From Plasmodium relictum (lineage: Eukaryota; Apicomplexa; Aconoidasida; Haemosporida; Plasmodiidae): a stretch of DNA of 64,000 bases. The notes under the pieces are model-generated. The model did no database searches, had not been told where the DNA came from, and was given only the letters and a program-made list of their open reading frames with translations. The position numbers were made by a program, and so were the translations under genes. Of this stretch, positions 1 through 13,932 are shown piece after piece (position 1 is the first letter of the stretch; every line of letters starts with the position of its first letter). The DNA is taken from the NCBI RefSeq assembly GCF_900005765.1, contig NC_041684.1, positions 731,042-795,041 on the forward strand, given 5' to 3'.

Positions 1-2778
1 TAAGTAATTTATAACATAAGTTTTTACAAATATTAAAAAAATGCTATGTCGTATTAACTGTAAAATAAAAATAAATATAAAAAAATGAAATAAAAAATTT
101 AATAATTTTTTTTTTTTTTTTAATATATAAATATACATTTATTTTATATTTTGTTAATTGTTATATATCAAAATTACATTTTTCACCGGAGGTATACATA
201 TATATGTTTATATTTTATATATATATTTATATTTAAATAAAATTCACTTAACAATTTATTCAAAGCACGAATTCATAGAATTTTACAAAGCCAAAAAAAA
301 AAAATAAATCATTTTTTTTTTTTTATATTTATAAAAATACAAGCGGACATGCATAGCAATTTGTTTTTCATTTTATTATGTAGTTTTTTTTTTTTTTTTT
401 TTCACAGCTTTGACACAATAAAATTCATATATTGCTTAATAATTATAAAATACATTATTATTTACATAAAGAAAAAATATATCTTTTTTATTAGCATTTT
501 TTTTGTATCTTTTTTTTTTTTTTTAAATCCTTTATAGTATGTATTATTAATATCACTAAAAACCTTTCAGAAATACTTAAATTTAAATACTTAAATTTTC
601 AATTATGAAAAAAAAATTAGTGGATGAATAGATAATTGGATGAATAAAAAAAGAAAATTTACTTCATAACTTTATTATATACTAATCTTAATTTTAATTT
701 TAATTTTACTATATTATTTTTATCCTAGGATAAAGTAATATATATATATATATATTTGATAAAAATAAGATTGATGAGTTTTTTTTTTATAAATTTTTTT
801 TTCTTTTTATAAATAAGTGTATGTACAATCTTAAAGAGTAAATTGTTATTTTTCAAACTATTAAAAGTGTAATAAAGAGAAAAATAGAATTCGTTAATAT
901 AAAAAAAAAAAAAAAGATATAAAAAAAAATTTTAAACGCACACAAATAAATTTTGCGTATACTTATGTATAAAGTTGCACGTGCTTAATATTATAAAAAA
1001 ATTGCTCCATTTCTTGTGTATTCTAAAATATTTTAAAAAACATGTATTTCTTGTAAACTAAAATTTAAAAAAAATTAAATTACTCATTATTCATTTTTGC
1101 TTATAAAGTATCTAGGCATGCAAACTTAATTTCATTAAAAATGTGTATTCACAAAAATCATATTTTTTTTCTTTTATATTTTTTCTTTTTGCCAATCCAT
1201 TTAAAATAACCATTTAAATATATATTTCTATATGTGTATTAATATAATATATATATATACATATATGTAATTATTGTAAGACATTTGATTAGTAAATAAA
1301 AATGTAATTTTTTACCATCCCTAAAAGTTCTTCAGAAGCAATTTATATAGAAATTTATTCCTTTTACGTATTATTGTGATCAGAAAAAAAATAAAAAATA
1401 ATATAAAAATTTATTCATCAAAAAATAAAAAATTTCTAAAATCATGAATAAATTTTAAAAATTTAGATAATAAAAAAGCGAAGAAAATAGTAGAGGGTCT
1501 CTAAGAACAAATAAAAATAAATAAAATTTTAAATGTCTTTTTTGGATTTAGACTACATAGTGGCTTAATTTATATTTTTTTTTAACATCATTTCCTTTCA
1601 TAAGATATAACACCAGTTTTTTGAATTGAAATAAAAAAATATTTTATTTTTTTTGCAATCCATTCCTTCTACAATATTTTCAAAAAGAAATGTAAAGTCA
1701 AAAATTTTAAATATAAAAAAAATAATGCAAAAAAAAATTGAATATAAAAAAAAAATTTCTAATGTATTCATTTGCTTTTTAATGTAGAAGAAATATTCTA
1801 ATATAATCCACTTTTATTTTAACTATGACTACTACAAATTTTCTTTTTTTTTTTTTTTTTTGATTCTTAAATATTATATTTTTATAAAAAAATAAAATAT
1901 ATACTAATCGTTTTACATTTTTTTCCTATTCTTTCATTAATTCGAATTCATGCACATATATTTATGAAAATCAATTTTTTTTTTTTTCTGAAATAAATAC
2001 ATATAAGATCTGTTTTAAAATTTTAACAACGTAGTTAAATTGAAACTTGTTCGTTGAAAGGAATATCTTAGTGTTAAAAAAAAAAAAGGATAAAAAGTTA
2101 ATGTTTTAAATTAATTCAAAGTTCTTAAATCATGAATATAGCAGAAAAACCCAAAGCTTTCTTTATTTGTAAATTTTTATTTTTTTATTATATTTTTAAA
2201 AGGCCTTCTTTCCCATTTGATCCATTAGTACATTAAAAAAGGAAAATAAAATATATAATTATAAAAAAAAAAAATAATAGTAAAAAATACAACTAAAAAT
2301 TTTTAATATAAATATATAAAAACAACAGATATATTAAATATGATTGATAGCATAATAAAAATTTAAATATTAAGAATAATAAGAAAAAGACTTTTTTTTG
2401 TATTCGCTTATGAACAATAAAGAAAAATATTTTATTATAGAATAAAAATATATTAAAAAATATATATGAAATAATATAATTATATGAATATAATTGTATG
2501 TACATATATATATATATATATAAAACAAGTATTTTACACCCAAAATAGAACAATATGTTAGGAAATATTAATAAAGTTTTGGGTTTGGGGAGTTTTCTTT
2601 TTTATATATATATCAATTCATAAAAAAAAAATTATATATGATTATTAATTTAAATATTTCTTTTGCTATTATTTTTTTTTATAGAAGTGTAAAATAAATA
2701 ATAAAAAAATTCCATATGTTTGTATTATTCAAATATTAGGCTTAAGTTATTACGGACAAAGTGTGTGCTTATATATAC
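1..2778. other. AT-rich intergenic region
   Basis: No gene could be supported here. The stretch is dominated by homopolymer A/T tracts and short (AT)n runs. The short open frames (349-537 on + and 2293-2553 on -) are nearly all Phe, Ile, Lys, Tyr and Leu, as expected from translated poly-T or poly-A. The right part must hold the promoter, the 5' UTR and probably the missing first exon of the polymerase gene that follows. Confidence 0.6.
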
Positions 2779-2975
2779 ATGATGTATGTTATTTTATAAA
2801 AAAAAAAAAAAGTTATAATAATGTAAATATATTTTTCTTATCATTTATAAAATTTTTTATAGTTTTTCCCCTTTTTTTATATTTTAATACCACCAGAAGA
2901 AAAGAGAAGTAATAAATTTAGAAATAAAAAAATAAGATTCATATATATATATAACTTATGTTGCTATATATTTAG

Positions 2976-5900
2976 TAAAATTATCAAAAATTTTTTAGAT
3001 GAAAGATTGGAAATAGAACTATGTGAATTTTTAGAAGAAGAACATAGCAAATTAAAAAAGGATAAAACAAATAATGTATGCATATATAATATCGAAAGAG
3101 TAAAAAAAAAATGTATTTATGGTTATAATGAAGAATCAGAAGAATTTTTAAAAATTTATTTTTTAAATCCAAATAGAGTTAATTATTTTGCTAGATTACT
3201 AAAAAAAAAATTATTTAAAAATAGAGTATGGGACTTATATGAAGTTCATATAAATTACATGCTACATTTTTTATGTATGAAAAACATATATGGATGCTCA
3301 GAAATATATGTTGATAAAAATATTTGTTTTAGAAAAGAATTTTTCAATGAAATAAATTTTCAATGTTCTATGAAGGAAGATAAATGGAATATAAAAAAAA
3401 AGTATAACATTGAAAATATCAAAAGTAACAAATATTTAGACATAAATGCTCCTACTCTCTTCACTAACAAAACAACAAATGTTAATTTTTCTCATTTAAA
3501 AAGAGAAACATCATATGATATTGAATGTGATATAAAGCATCAACATATTTTGAATAACATAATTTATTCATATGAATTTCAAAAAAATAAAATAAAATGG
3601 AAAAAAGAATTGTGTTTTAATTTACCTATTAATCACTTAGATTCTTTTTCAAAATTGTGGATTAAGGAAAAAAATAGATGTAAAAATTTGGATTTTAATA
3701 TAAAAAAAGAAATTTTTTATTTTGAAAATAATGAAGATGAATTAAACTATAATTCTTTCGATATACTGACTGATAGAACTAAAAAATTGTTCGACATTTT
3801 TTTAAAATTTATGAGTAAAAGAGGAATAGAAGAAGGAGTTAAAGAAAAAGAAGAAATGGCTGGAGAAAAAGGGGAAACGAATAAAACGATAAAAGGGGTT
3901 AGAGAAAAAAGAGAAGTATCTATAGAAAAAGAAGAAAGAAACAAGGAAATAGAAGAAAAGAAAGAGAAGCAAGATATTTCTTATCCTGCATTAACAGAGA
4001 AAAATTCGATTTTTAATAATAGTAGCATTTTATGTGATAATATTATAAATACCAATCAAATTATGAATTCAGATAATAATTTAAATTATATAATAAATAA
4101 TAATATTATAAGAAACAACAAATTAAATAGCAATAACTCAAATTCAAAAAATACTGAAAATTCGGACTCATTCAATGAACTTAAAAAATTATTTACTAAT
4201 TCAGTTAATTTCTCGGAATCTTATATAGAAAAAAACGACAAAAAAATTTTCGACAGGACAAAAGGTATTCTTACTCCTAGTATTGGTAAGAAGGATGAAA
4301 AACTAGAAGAAAATATTTTAATTAATCATAATGAGAAAAATAATAACTTCATAACTGAAAATAAGAAAAAATTATATTTAAATAATAACAACCATAAAAT
4401 GAATTTAAAAACCAATTTATCACACTCTTACTTACTTAATGAAAAACAAAAGGAAACTTTTTTAGAAAACAATAATAAAAGAAAATGTATAGCATCTTTG
4501 AAGATTAATAATGTAAGAAAAGAAGTTATTAGATATGTTTATAAAAAAAAAGCACCAAAAATAAAAAGATGTTATGCCATTTATGATGATTTAACAATAA
4601 AAAATAAATGTACTAATGGTGAAAATGAGTGCTGTAAAAATGTTGTTTTTAAAAATAAGTTGAAATTAATAAATAACAGTAAAAATATATCTAATAGCAA
4701 AAAAAAAAAGATAAATATAAAGTATGGAAGCTTATTTTTCCTTGAAATTTTAACTGAAATAAAAAATGAAAGTTGCTATTCATCCAATTACAATGATGAT
4801 GAAATAAAGGCTGTTTTTTATTTAATAAGAGATGAAAGATTGATGAATTATTATGAAGATTATAATAATTGCATAGGTATTATAGCTACTAAGCCATTTC
4901 CTGATATCCTAAATTCTTTTAAAGAAAATGAAAAAAAAAAAGAAAAAAAATTAGGATTGTGTTCAAATATGAATTATAATAAAGGTGTTTATATTTGTAG
5001 TGAGAAATTTACAGAGAACCAAGAAAAAGAAAACATAGTAAATATGATAAAAAAGGAATCATCATCGGATAACGAAAAAAATAATGATTTCTTAAATGAT
5101 AATCAAATTTTTTATAATTTTTATATTGATTATGATAATATTAGTATTTGTGTAGTTGAAAATGAAATAGAACTTATAAAAAAATTAATTGATAAAATTA
5201 ATTTTTATTCTCCGTTAAGCATAATTTCTTATGAAAATGATAAATATAATGTTAATTATATTAATCAGAGATGCCTAGCTTTGAAAATAGGAAATTTTTA
5301 TAAACAAATTAGTAAGTTAAATGATCAAATAAATTTTAATGACTTAAATAACATATATAATAAAAACATAAAAGGTAAGGTAATTGAGAGTTTGTATAAA
5401 TTATCCAATATTTCTAATAATTCTTTTGAAAATTTATGTAAGCATTATTTAAAGGTAAATTTGCCCAGTATCAACAAATACACTTTATATTATTGGTATA
5501 GCTTTTGTAAAAAACAACAAAATGATAATTTAATGATCCCAAATAATAAATTAACAAATGATACTAATAACCAATATGCATATTTTCCATATAGATATAT
5601 AACTGTAAAGTATTATTTAATGAGAATATATTTTTTACTATTAATATATGACAAAATAGAGTTTTTAAAAAAAAAAATGAATTTTTGTAAATATATTCAT
5701 GTAGATTTTTTATCCTTAATTAATAGGGGATCTCAATATATTATAGAATCATTTATTCTTAAAATGTGTTTGAAATATGATTATCTTTTATATTCTCCTT
5801 CTAATAAAGAAATATTTAATCAGAGGCCAATTTTGCATACACCTTTAGTACTACAGCCGAAAAGCTCGATTAATTTTTTTCCATTATTAGTTTTTGATTT

Positions 5901-8508
5901 TCATTCATTATATTCATCCATTTTGATTGCTTTTAATATTTGTTTTTCTACATGTATAGGAACATTAACTTTAAAAAAAAATAATAATGAAACAAATCAA
6001 GATGAAGTAATTTTGAAAAATATTCTAAAGGAAACATTTTCAACTAATAAAGGCAGTAACTTCGAACAATCAAAAGAAGATTCTAATGATTTTGAAAACC
6101 ATACATTTATTAAAATTAAATATCAAAATATTGAAAATGTATCATGTAATAATGTAAAGGAGAAAATTACTTCCAACAATATATTAGAACAAGTTAACTG
6201 TGATAACAAATATACAGAAGATTATTTTAATTATAATTATAAAGAAGATTTTAGGGATAAAAAAAATTTTATTGTTGATAAAGAGGAAGAAGAAATACCC
6301 TTTGAATTTATAAAATTAGGTGTAAAAAAAAAAGATAAAAATATTCTGAATAAAATTAAAAATTTAAAGAGCAGTGATATTATTTTAACAAGTAATAATA
6401 CATTGTATGTTAAAAAGCATAAAAGAAAAGGCATATGTTCTCTTTTTCTTGAAGATATTTTAAAAACTAGGATAATGTTAAAAAGATGTATTGAAAAATA
6501 CGATAATAAGGTTACAGAAAGATTAAAAGAAAAGATAGCTAATCTAAAATTAATATTAAATGTTGCTGTTGGTTATATAGGAGCAAATTTTTCAGGAAGA
6601 ATGCCGTGTGTTGATATATCTGAAAGTGTGGTTACTATAGGTAGGAACTTTCTATTTTTCATAATTGAGTATATAAAAAAAAATTATAACTACGTACAAG
6701 TATTATATGGGGATACGGATTCTTTATTTTTATTAAATGAATCAGATGATTTATCATATTCTTTTAAACTCGCTTATGATATTGTAAAAAATATAAATAA
6801 TATTTTGCCAGAACCAATGTATTTAAATTTTGAAAAAATATATTTACCTTCTGTACTTTTAACAAAAAAAAGATACTTTGGTTTTCTATATAAGAATGAA
6901 AAGGAAGAAAAACCAATTCTAGAATTAAAGGGATTAGAGAGTATAAGATCAGATCAGTGCAATTTAGTAAAGAATATACTGATACAAAATTATTTTATTT
7001 TTTATTATTTTAGAAATAATTCTTATTTATCCTATTGTTGTTGTTGTTGTTATCTATGCAGGAATTTTTTTTATAATTTTATTTGTACATGTAAAGAATC
7101 GAATATTCACAAAACATATCCATGCTTTTTATCTAAAGTACTACAAATAATTTTGCATTTGTGTAATAGTAACACATATAATAAGTTAGAAATATCAGAA
7201 GAATCAAATTTTAATGAAAATGATAAGATAAAATTTTATAATCAATTATTGAGATTACTAAATTTTGATGAAAACAATATTTTGTTGAAAATTTTGAACT
7301 TTTTATATAAAGAAAAGTATTCCTTTTTACTTTACATATTTACGAACTTTAATGATAAGGCTTTAAAAGAAGAGATTGAAAAAATAATAGCAAAAAACTA
7401 TACAAAAATAAATAATAAAAAAAGTGATTGCTGCTTAACTAATCCTTATAATATTTTTAAATTTTGTTTATGTGTAAAAGAAATTGATCAAAATAGTAAA
7501 TGCTGCAAAAATAAATGCTTCTGTAATATAAAACAAGGGATATTTTTTTTTAATGAAAAAAATGATAAAATGAATTATGTTTTTAATACAAAAATTTTTT
7601 ACTCTCATTTGTCATTACAATTAAAAAATATTATAAGAGAATTGTTTAATCAAATTTACGATAATAAAATTTCTTATGACAATTTTATAATATATAAAAA
7701 AGTAAAATTAGGTTTATATAAAGAGCAGCAAGGAAATCAAAGAAAAGCATCCTTGCCACCACAAGCAGTAGTTGCTAAAAAAATTTTAAAAAAATTTCCT
7801 TACTTTATTATTTTATATAAAGACAAAATTCCCTATATTATTACTAAAAAATTAAAAGAAGATAAAATTTATAATTCAGTATCTCATCCATTTTTTATTA
7901 AAGGAATACACAAATCTTGTATTTATCTTGAACATTTTGATTATAAGTCTAGTTCTAAAGAAAATAAAAAAGAAGAAGCATCATCAGATAAAATTTGTGA
8001 AAATAATAAAATTTCCTCTAAGGAAAATTTAAAAAAAAAAAAATTAAAAGAAATAAATTTTGAGTATTATATACAAAACTTAATATTACCACCACTTGAA
8101 AGAATGCTAAACTTATTACCTTTTCATTCTATAAACATAAAGGAAATCTTTTATAAAACAAAAAGACAATACAACTATAATAATGAAAGACTAGAATTTT
8201 CTTCAGGAAATTCTCATAATACAAAAAATATTTTAAAAAATAACAAAAAAGTAAAAAGTAAAATAAAAATAAAAATAAATGAAGATGAAGACAAAAAAAT
8301 ACAAAAAAAAATAATTAAAAGTTATGTAGAAATAAGTAAGTCTCAAAATATAATAAAAAATTTAAATAAGATTTGCTTAATGTGCTCTAATTCAGAAATG
8401 GGAGCTTTAGCTTGCCAATATTCAGTACACTGTAAAATATTTTTTAAAAAAGTAATATTACAAGAAAATATTTCAAAGAATCAAGAGATTATAAAACGGT
8501 TTATGTGA
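2976..8508 (+). CDS. REV3: DNA polymerase zeta catalytic subunit (REV3), 5' end incomplete
   Basis: Catalytic subunit of the family-B translesion polymerase, which extends past damaged bases in the nucleus. Counting from position 3007, motif A reads DFHSLYSSI (about residues 964-972), motif B reads NVAVGYIGANFSGRMPC (1185-1201; the SGRMPC tail is typical of Pol zeta), and motif C reads YGDTDS (1234-1239). At the C-terminus a CX2CX9CX5C cluster (Cys 1790, 1793, 1803, 1809) matches CysB, the Fe-S/accessory-subunit site. A four-cysteine CysA before it is not apparent. Long Asn/Lys/Glu-rich insertions bring the length to about 1840 residues. The frame is open from 2863 without an ATG, so a short upstream exon is needed. 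A phase-compatible candidate is ATGAT at 2779-2783, donor GTATGT at 2784, acceptor TTTAG ending at 2975. An alternative start is an ATG at 2555 spliced to the acceptor at 2998. Family assignment is secure; the 5' model is a guess. Confidence 0.9.
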
Positions 8509-8933
8509 ATGTAATTTTCTCTTAAAACAAAAATTTTAAAAGTATTCTTATATAAAAAAAAAAAAAAAAAAGTTTTAAGTTAATAATTAAAAAAAAAAAT
8601 TATAAAAAAAAAAATAAGCATATAAATTAATGAATTTATAATTTAAGAATCTTTTTTAAAAATTTGTTTGCATTAAAGTTTTTTTTTTTTCTTTTTTTAG
8701 AGAAAAAAATTAAAATTTGATTTTTAATTAATTTTTAAGGGTATCATAAACTTGAAAATTTTAACTTTTAAATAGCTATTTGTATATATTATATTTCAAT
8801 TTATTTTTTAAGCGTGATATGTAATTGTATATTTTTATGTTTATAATAATTATACAAATACATGTAATTATGTATCAATAAATATACAATTTCCTGAATT
8901 TCAGTGCCTCTTTTCTCCTTTGAAAGTATATTT
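8509..8933. other. Convergent intergenic region
   Basis: About 425 bases between the stops of the polymerase (+) and pyruvate kinase (-) genes. It contains poly-A and poly-T runs and presumably the two 3' UTRs and poly(A) sites. No coding or RNA gene seen. Confidence 0.6.
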
Positions 8934-11075
8934 TCATTTTAAGTTAGTTAAATATGGTTGACACAAATAGAGTAAATTAGCGGAGTTAATATTTTTTGTA
9001 AAAGTTACAAGTGAATAATCATCAGCGGAATTAATAAATCCTTCTTCTTTTGATACGTTACAACCGTAATTAATTAATGTAAATAAATCATTATTGAATA
9101 AATTTTTCTTTTTTGAAAGATAAGGATATATACCCCATGTTAATTGTAATTTTCTTGCTAAATAAACATTTTCTGTTATAACAATAATTGGTGCTTTAGT
9201 TCTTAAATTACTTAATTTTTGAATTTTTTTAAATTCATTGGAAAATAAAATGATAGATTTTAAATTGATATTATTACTTATATCTCTTATACTGTAAATT
9301 AATTTTTCAAAATAAGAATTATCATTATCTTTTTTTATTTTACTAAAAGTAGAATCATCGTGGAAAAGATTATTTCTCTGTTCTATATTCTTTACCTTAT
9401 CATTTTTTTTTTGTGTATATTCATAATAATAGTAATCATTTTCTACATCTTTAATTATACTATTTTGTGTAGAAGCAGTTAAAATTGGATAGTGACCAGT
9501 AGCGGTTTCAGCAGATAGCATAACGCAATCAGAACCATCATATAAAGCTGTAGCAACATCACTGATTTCTGCTCTTGTTGGAGATGGTAGAAACCTCATA
9601 CTTTCTAGCATTTGTGTAGCAACAATAACCGGTTTATTATATTTTATTCTACATAAATTTATAATTTTTTTTTGTAAAATTGGTAAATTTGATAAATTTG
9701 TTTCAATTCCTAAATCACCTCTTGCTATCATTATTCCATCTGATTGTTTTATAATATTTTCAATGTTTTTTACTGCAGATGGTTTTTCAATTTTAGAAAT
9801 TATATAAATTCTATTTATATCATCCAATACTTCATTATTATTGGTATCATTTATAGGATCATTTTTTATATTCATATTATTTTGATTATTATTAATAAAT
9901 TGATTTTTATTTCGTATAGGATCATTATAAATATCAACATCTTCTTCACTGTTTTTATTATCTTCTATATTCAAATTTTGGTTTTTATACACATCATATA
10001 TTTTTTTATACTTATCGTAATTTTTTAAATAATAGTTATGATAATAATCATTGACTTCTTTAATATAAAAATCGTTTTCATCATCAAAATCTGCTATTTT
10101 TAAACTTTCTATATTATAATTAATTCTATTTTTTTCTTTGTTTTTATAAAAGTCACTTTTATAGTAATCGTTGATAATATTTTTTAAAAAAAGCAAATCA
10201 TATTCAGTTTGTACAAAGGAATATCCTAAGAAATCTACTTCTTCATTTATACAAAATAAAATATCTTTTATATCTTTTTCATTTAATACTTCAATAGGCA
10301 TAATCATATTAGGAATACTAAATCCTTTCTTACTATACAATTTCCCTCCTGTTATTACTTCTACCTTTATAGATATATTTTTATTATTTGGATCATGATT
10401 AGTTTTAATGACTTTCATTTTTAAATTTCCATCATCTAATAATATCATTTGCCCAATTTTTATATTTTTTAATAATTCTGGGTAATTTAATTGTACTCTA
10501 CTTTGATTTCCTGGTTCATCCAATAAATCAAAATGAAAAAAATCTCCTTCTTTTAATTCAACAAACGCATTTTTTTCTTTTTCATTATTTTCATTTTTTT
10601 CAAATTCCCCTATTCTAATTTTGGGTCCTTGTATATCTCCTAAAATTCCTATAGATGTGTCATATTTTTTTTCTAAAATTCTAATAGAATCAATTATGTA
10701 CTTTTTAATGTTCTTTAAACCATGAGAAAAATTTAATCTAAATACATCTATCCCACTTAAATAAAGTTTTTCTAACTCTTGGAAATTTTCTGATGCAGGC
10801 CCTATTGTAGCAATTTGTTTACTTTTTGTAAAAGATATTTTGTTTTTTTTACTTAATGTATTTATATCACTTTTATTTTTTAATATTTGTTTTTCATTAT
10901 GAGCAAATATATTTTTTCTTTTTTCCAAATTTTTATTTATATTATTATGATTAAGGAATAATAAACTTTCTGTTTTTTGTATATATAATTTATTATATAT
11001 TTTTTTATTATTTTTTAATCCATTAACAAACAATTTTACTAATTCAATAAAAAAACAAAAATATATTATATTCAT
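8934..11075 (-). CDS. PyKII: Pyruvate kinase II, apicoplast type
   Basis: Converts phosphoenolpyruvate plus NDP to pyruvate plus NTP. In apicomplexans the second pyruvate kinase acts in the apicoplast. Visible motifs: IATIGPAS (88-95), RLNFSHG (113-119), GDIQGPKIRIGEF (146-158), catalytic-lysine segment ISKIEKPSA (Lys428), ARGDLGIE (451-458), and VATQMLESM followed by PTRAEISDVATALYDGSD. The protein is 713 residues, longer than the usual roughly 500. The extra length comes from an N-terminal extension (first about 80 residues, hydrophobic start MNIIYFCFFIELVKLF, then Lys/Asn-rich, consistent with a bipartite apicoplast leader) and a charged Asn/Asp/Tyr-rich insertion at about 300-420 in the catalytic barrel, between GYSFVQT and IYIISKIE. 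Single exon. The ATG is the first Met and starts the signal-like segment. The targeting is inferred. Confidence 0.93.
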   Translation of the reverse strand: MNIIYFCFFIELVKLFVNGLKNNKKIYNKLYIQKTESLLFLNHNNINKNLEKRKNIFAHNEKQILKNKSDINTLSKKNKISFTKSKQIATIGPASENFQELEKLYLSGIDVFRLNFSHGLKNIKKYIIDSIRILEKKYDTSIGILGDIQGPKIRIGEFEKNENNEKEKNAFVELKEGDFFHFDLLDEPGNQSRVQLNYPELLKNIKIGQMILLDDGNLKMKVIKTNHDPNNKNISIKVEVITGGKLYSKKGFSIPNMIMPIEVLNEKDIKDILFCINEEVDFLGYSFVQTEYDLLFLKNIINDYYKSDFYKNKEKNRINYNIESLKIADFDDENDFYIKEVNDYYHNYYLKNYDKYKKIYDVYKNQNLNIEDNKNSEEDVDIYNDPIRNKNQFINNNQNNMNIKNDPINDTNNNEVLDDINRIYIISKIEKPSAVKNIENIIKQSDGIMIARGDLGIETNLSNLPILQKKIINLCRIKYNKPVIVATQMLESMRFLPSPTRAEISDVATALYDGSDCVMLSAETATGHYPILTASTQNSIIKDVENDYYYYEYTQKKNDKVKNIEQRNNLFHDDSTFSKIKKDNDNSYFEKLIYSIRDISNNINLKSIILFSNEFKKIQKLSNLRTKAPIIVITENVYLARKLQLTWGIYPYLSKKKNLFNNDLFTLINYGCNVSKEEGFINSADDYSLVTFTKNINSANLLYLCQPYLTNLK

Positions 11076-12394
11076 TTTCTTTTTATTAATTATTTTTTAA
11101 ACAATATATGTTTTTGTAGCATAGAAATATATAAGAGATATATTTTTTTTCCCTATTTTAAATCAAAATTTAGAGGATTATGTTACCTTTTTCTTTTTTT
11201 TTCTTTTTTTTTTTTTTTTTATTATTCTTTAATTTTAATTTATTTCTTTTCATTCATTTTTAATGAATACTATATATATCTCTTCTTCTCATTTTTTATT
11301 TTATTTTTTATTTATTTTTTTTTTTCTTATTGTTCCTACATTATATTTTTTTTTCCATATTATACGAAAATAAATGTTATTTTTTTTTACGACATATTTT
11401 TTTTTTTTTTCATTCAACATAATACTTGCATGATGATGTATCATTTTTCTTTCTTAAATTATTAAATCACAGATCATAGATTCTAATTTTTTATAAATTA
11501 TTAAAAATTGAAATTCTACACTTTTTTTATATTTTTATTGTTCTTTTCTAATTTTGTATTTTCTCAATTAAAATATTTGGAAACTGAATTCATAAAGTAT
11601 TACGTTATAGCATGATCATGAATGTTTTCCTCTATATTTTTAACATTTTATAAATATTTAAAGAAGATTTTTTCTTTTTCTTTACTTCTATATAAAAAAG
11701 ATGAAAGGTGATTCAAGTATTTATATATATATATGTATACATATGCGTTATTTTTACTTAAGAACATGGAATTTTTTGTTTATTTTGAGAATTATATAAA
11801 TTTAGATACCAAAAAAAAAGTAAAAATAAAAAAAAATAAAAAAATTTATATATTATAAATTAAATGTAATAGCAATTTTTTTTTTTTTTTTATTTTTAAA
11901 AGACAGAACAAATGTCTATGAAATATAGAATCATTATTTATATTACTATTTAAGAAATCCGTTACGTGATTTTTTTATTTTCGTTCATAGTATCTTATTC
12001 AATTCTTTTGAATCTCAATTATATTTTTGAATGGCAAAAAAAATAAAAAATTCATATATTTATATTTGTGTGTACTGTTTTTTTTTTTTTCTGTACTAAT
12101 TTTTTTCTATTTAATGTATGAATAATCTTTATTGTTATTGAATTAAACATAATACAATAAATAGTTAAAAAGCAAAAAGATAAAATTTGCATTTTTATTA
12201 ATGAACATATATTTATTTCTAAAAGAAATAATTTTTTATATTATAATAAATTTCCATAATTTTAATATTGAATAAAAAAAAAAATTAAAGCACTTTTTTA
12301 TTTCTCATAAAGGTTGTGGAAATATATTCTAAATATCATATATTTTTTATAAAATAATTTTCCATTTTGTTTTCTCTCTTTTGATTTATTAAAT
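11076..12394. promoter_or_regulatory. Divergent intergenic region (putative bidirectional promoter)
   Basis: About 1.3 kb between the starts of two divergent genes (pyruvate kinase on - and the MCM-like gene on +). It is rich in long poly-T and poly-A tracts, for example around 11190-11220 and 11390-11412, typical of Plasmodium promoters. No coding potential recognised and no specific factor site could be assigned. Confidence 0.45.
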
Positions 12395-13864
12395 ATGATT
12401 TACAATAAATATATTAAAAAATTTAAAAATACAAAAAGAAAATATTGTGATGTATTAGAAAATAATGAAAAAGAAATTAACAATCCATCAAATTCTTTTA
12501 TGACTAGAGATTCATTAAGAAATCTTATTTTAAAATACTATTTTAAAATAATTTTAGATAAAATCTACGAAAATTATAAAAAAAATAATTATTTTTTTGA
12601 AATATTTATATATATAGACATTATAAAATTGTAAATGTTTTTATAAAAAGAAGAAAAAGATATAAAATAATTTAATATACATAAATATAAATATATGTAT
12701 ATATTTTTTTTTTAATATAGAATTGATTCAAAAAATTCTATAGGTTATTATATGACGAAAAACTTTGTTGAATTTGTAAATTATTTTAATGAAACTTCAT
12801 ATATTTTATTGTTTGAATTTTTAAAAAATTTTAAAGTAAGAATAAATATATATTTTTTATTTTTATTTAAATAATATATAAAAACTATGAATTATTAGGG
12901 GAACGAACCTTTGAGTGACAAGCTAACAGTATATCTGGATATTGTCATAAAAAATAATTTTTTTACTATTTTTTTAATTCCAATTAATACTCCAATTAAA
13001 GTATGCTTAAAATTATAAAGAGTGAAGAATTAAAATTTAATTTATCATAATTTTTATAATCTTAAACAGAGCAATGCATATATATATGTATTATAAAAAA
13101 ATAATAAAAAATTATTTAGACAGATTGTATCTTAAATCTAGGAAAATCAAATAAATTAGAAAGCAATTTTTATAACGTAATTGAACTAGTTAATGCAACA
13201 TTAATATGTAAAGATAAAAAAAGTTATATATATAAATCTTTTTATATGAGAATTTGCGAATGTGCAAATAAATATTTATCGCATCATAACGTTGTTGTGC
13301 AAACTAATAAACTAGGAGATTTATATGAGTAATTTATACATTCCAAAAAAAAAAAGAAAAAAATAGAATAAATCTAAATTTAATGATTTAAAAAAAGAAG
13401 ATATATATATATATTTAAAAAAAAACATATAATATTAAAAACAGGCCTAATAGCAATTTAATATATGTGTATATATAAATGAGAATATTATATTTTTAGG
13501 AAAAAGGAAGATAAAGAAATATGTAAGTTATGCTATACAAAAGAATATGAAGAAATAATTAGTAAAAGGAAGTTTAAAAACTTTTTCATTTTAAAGTTTT
13601 CTTTTTCTAAAACTATTGATGAATATAATAATAGAGGTTATATTATCATATTTTTTATATAATATTATTACTTTGTATTTATCTCTACTCTTAATAATAC
13701 ATATACTTTTATTTTTATTTATACTTTTATTAAGATGAATATACAACTTTTGAAGTGTTATTTCAAGATATAAATGAAAAAAATGAAAATTTTGAAATTG
13801 GTATGAAATACAATTTAATTATTGTGTCTATTCCTAATAAAGTATATGAATGAATTAAAAAAAC

Positions 13865-13932
<68 letters not shown>

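Noticed and set aside
349-537. 62-residue frame at the left end
   Set aside because: Almost wholly Phe, Ile, Lys and Tyr from poly-T/poly-A; no domain, and a credible neighbour exon was not found.
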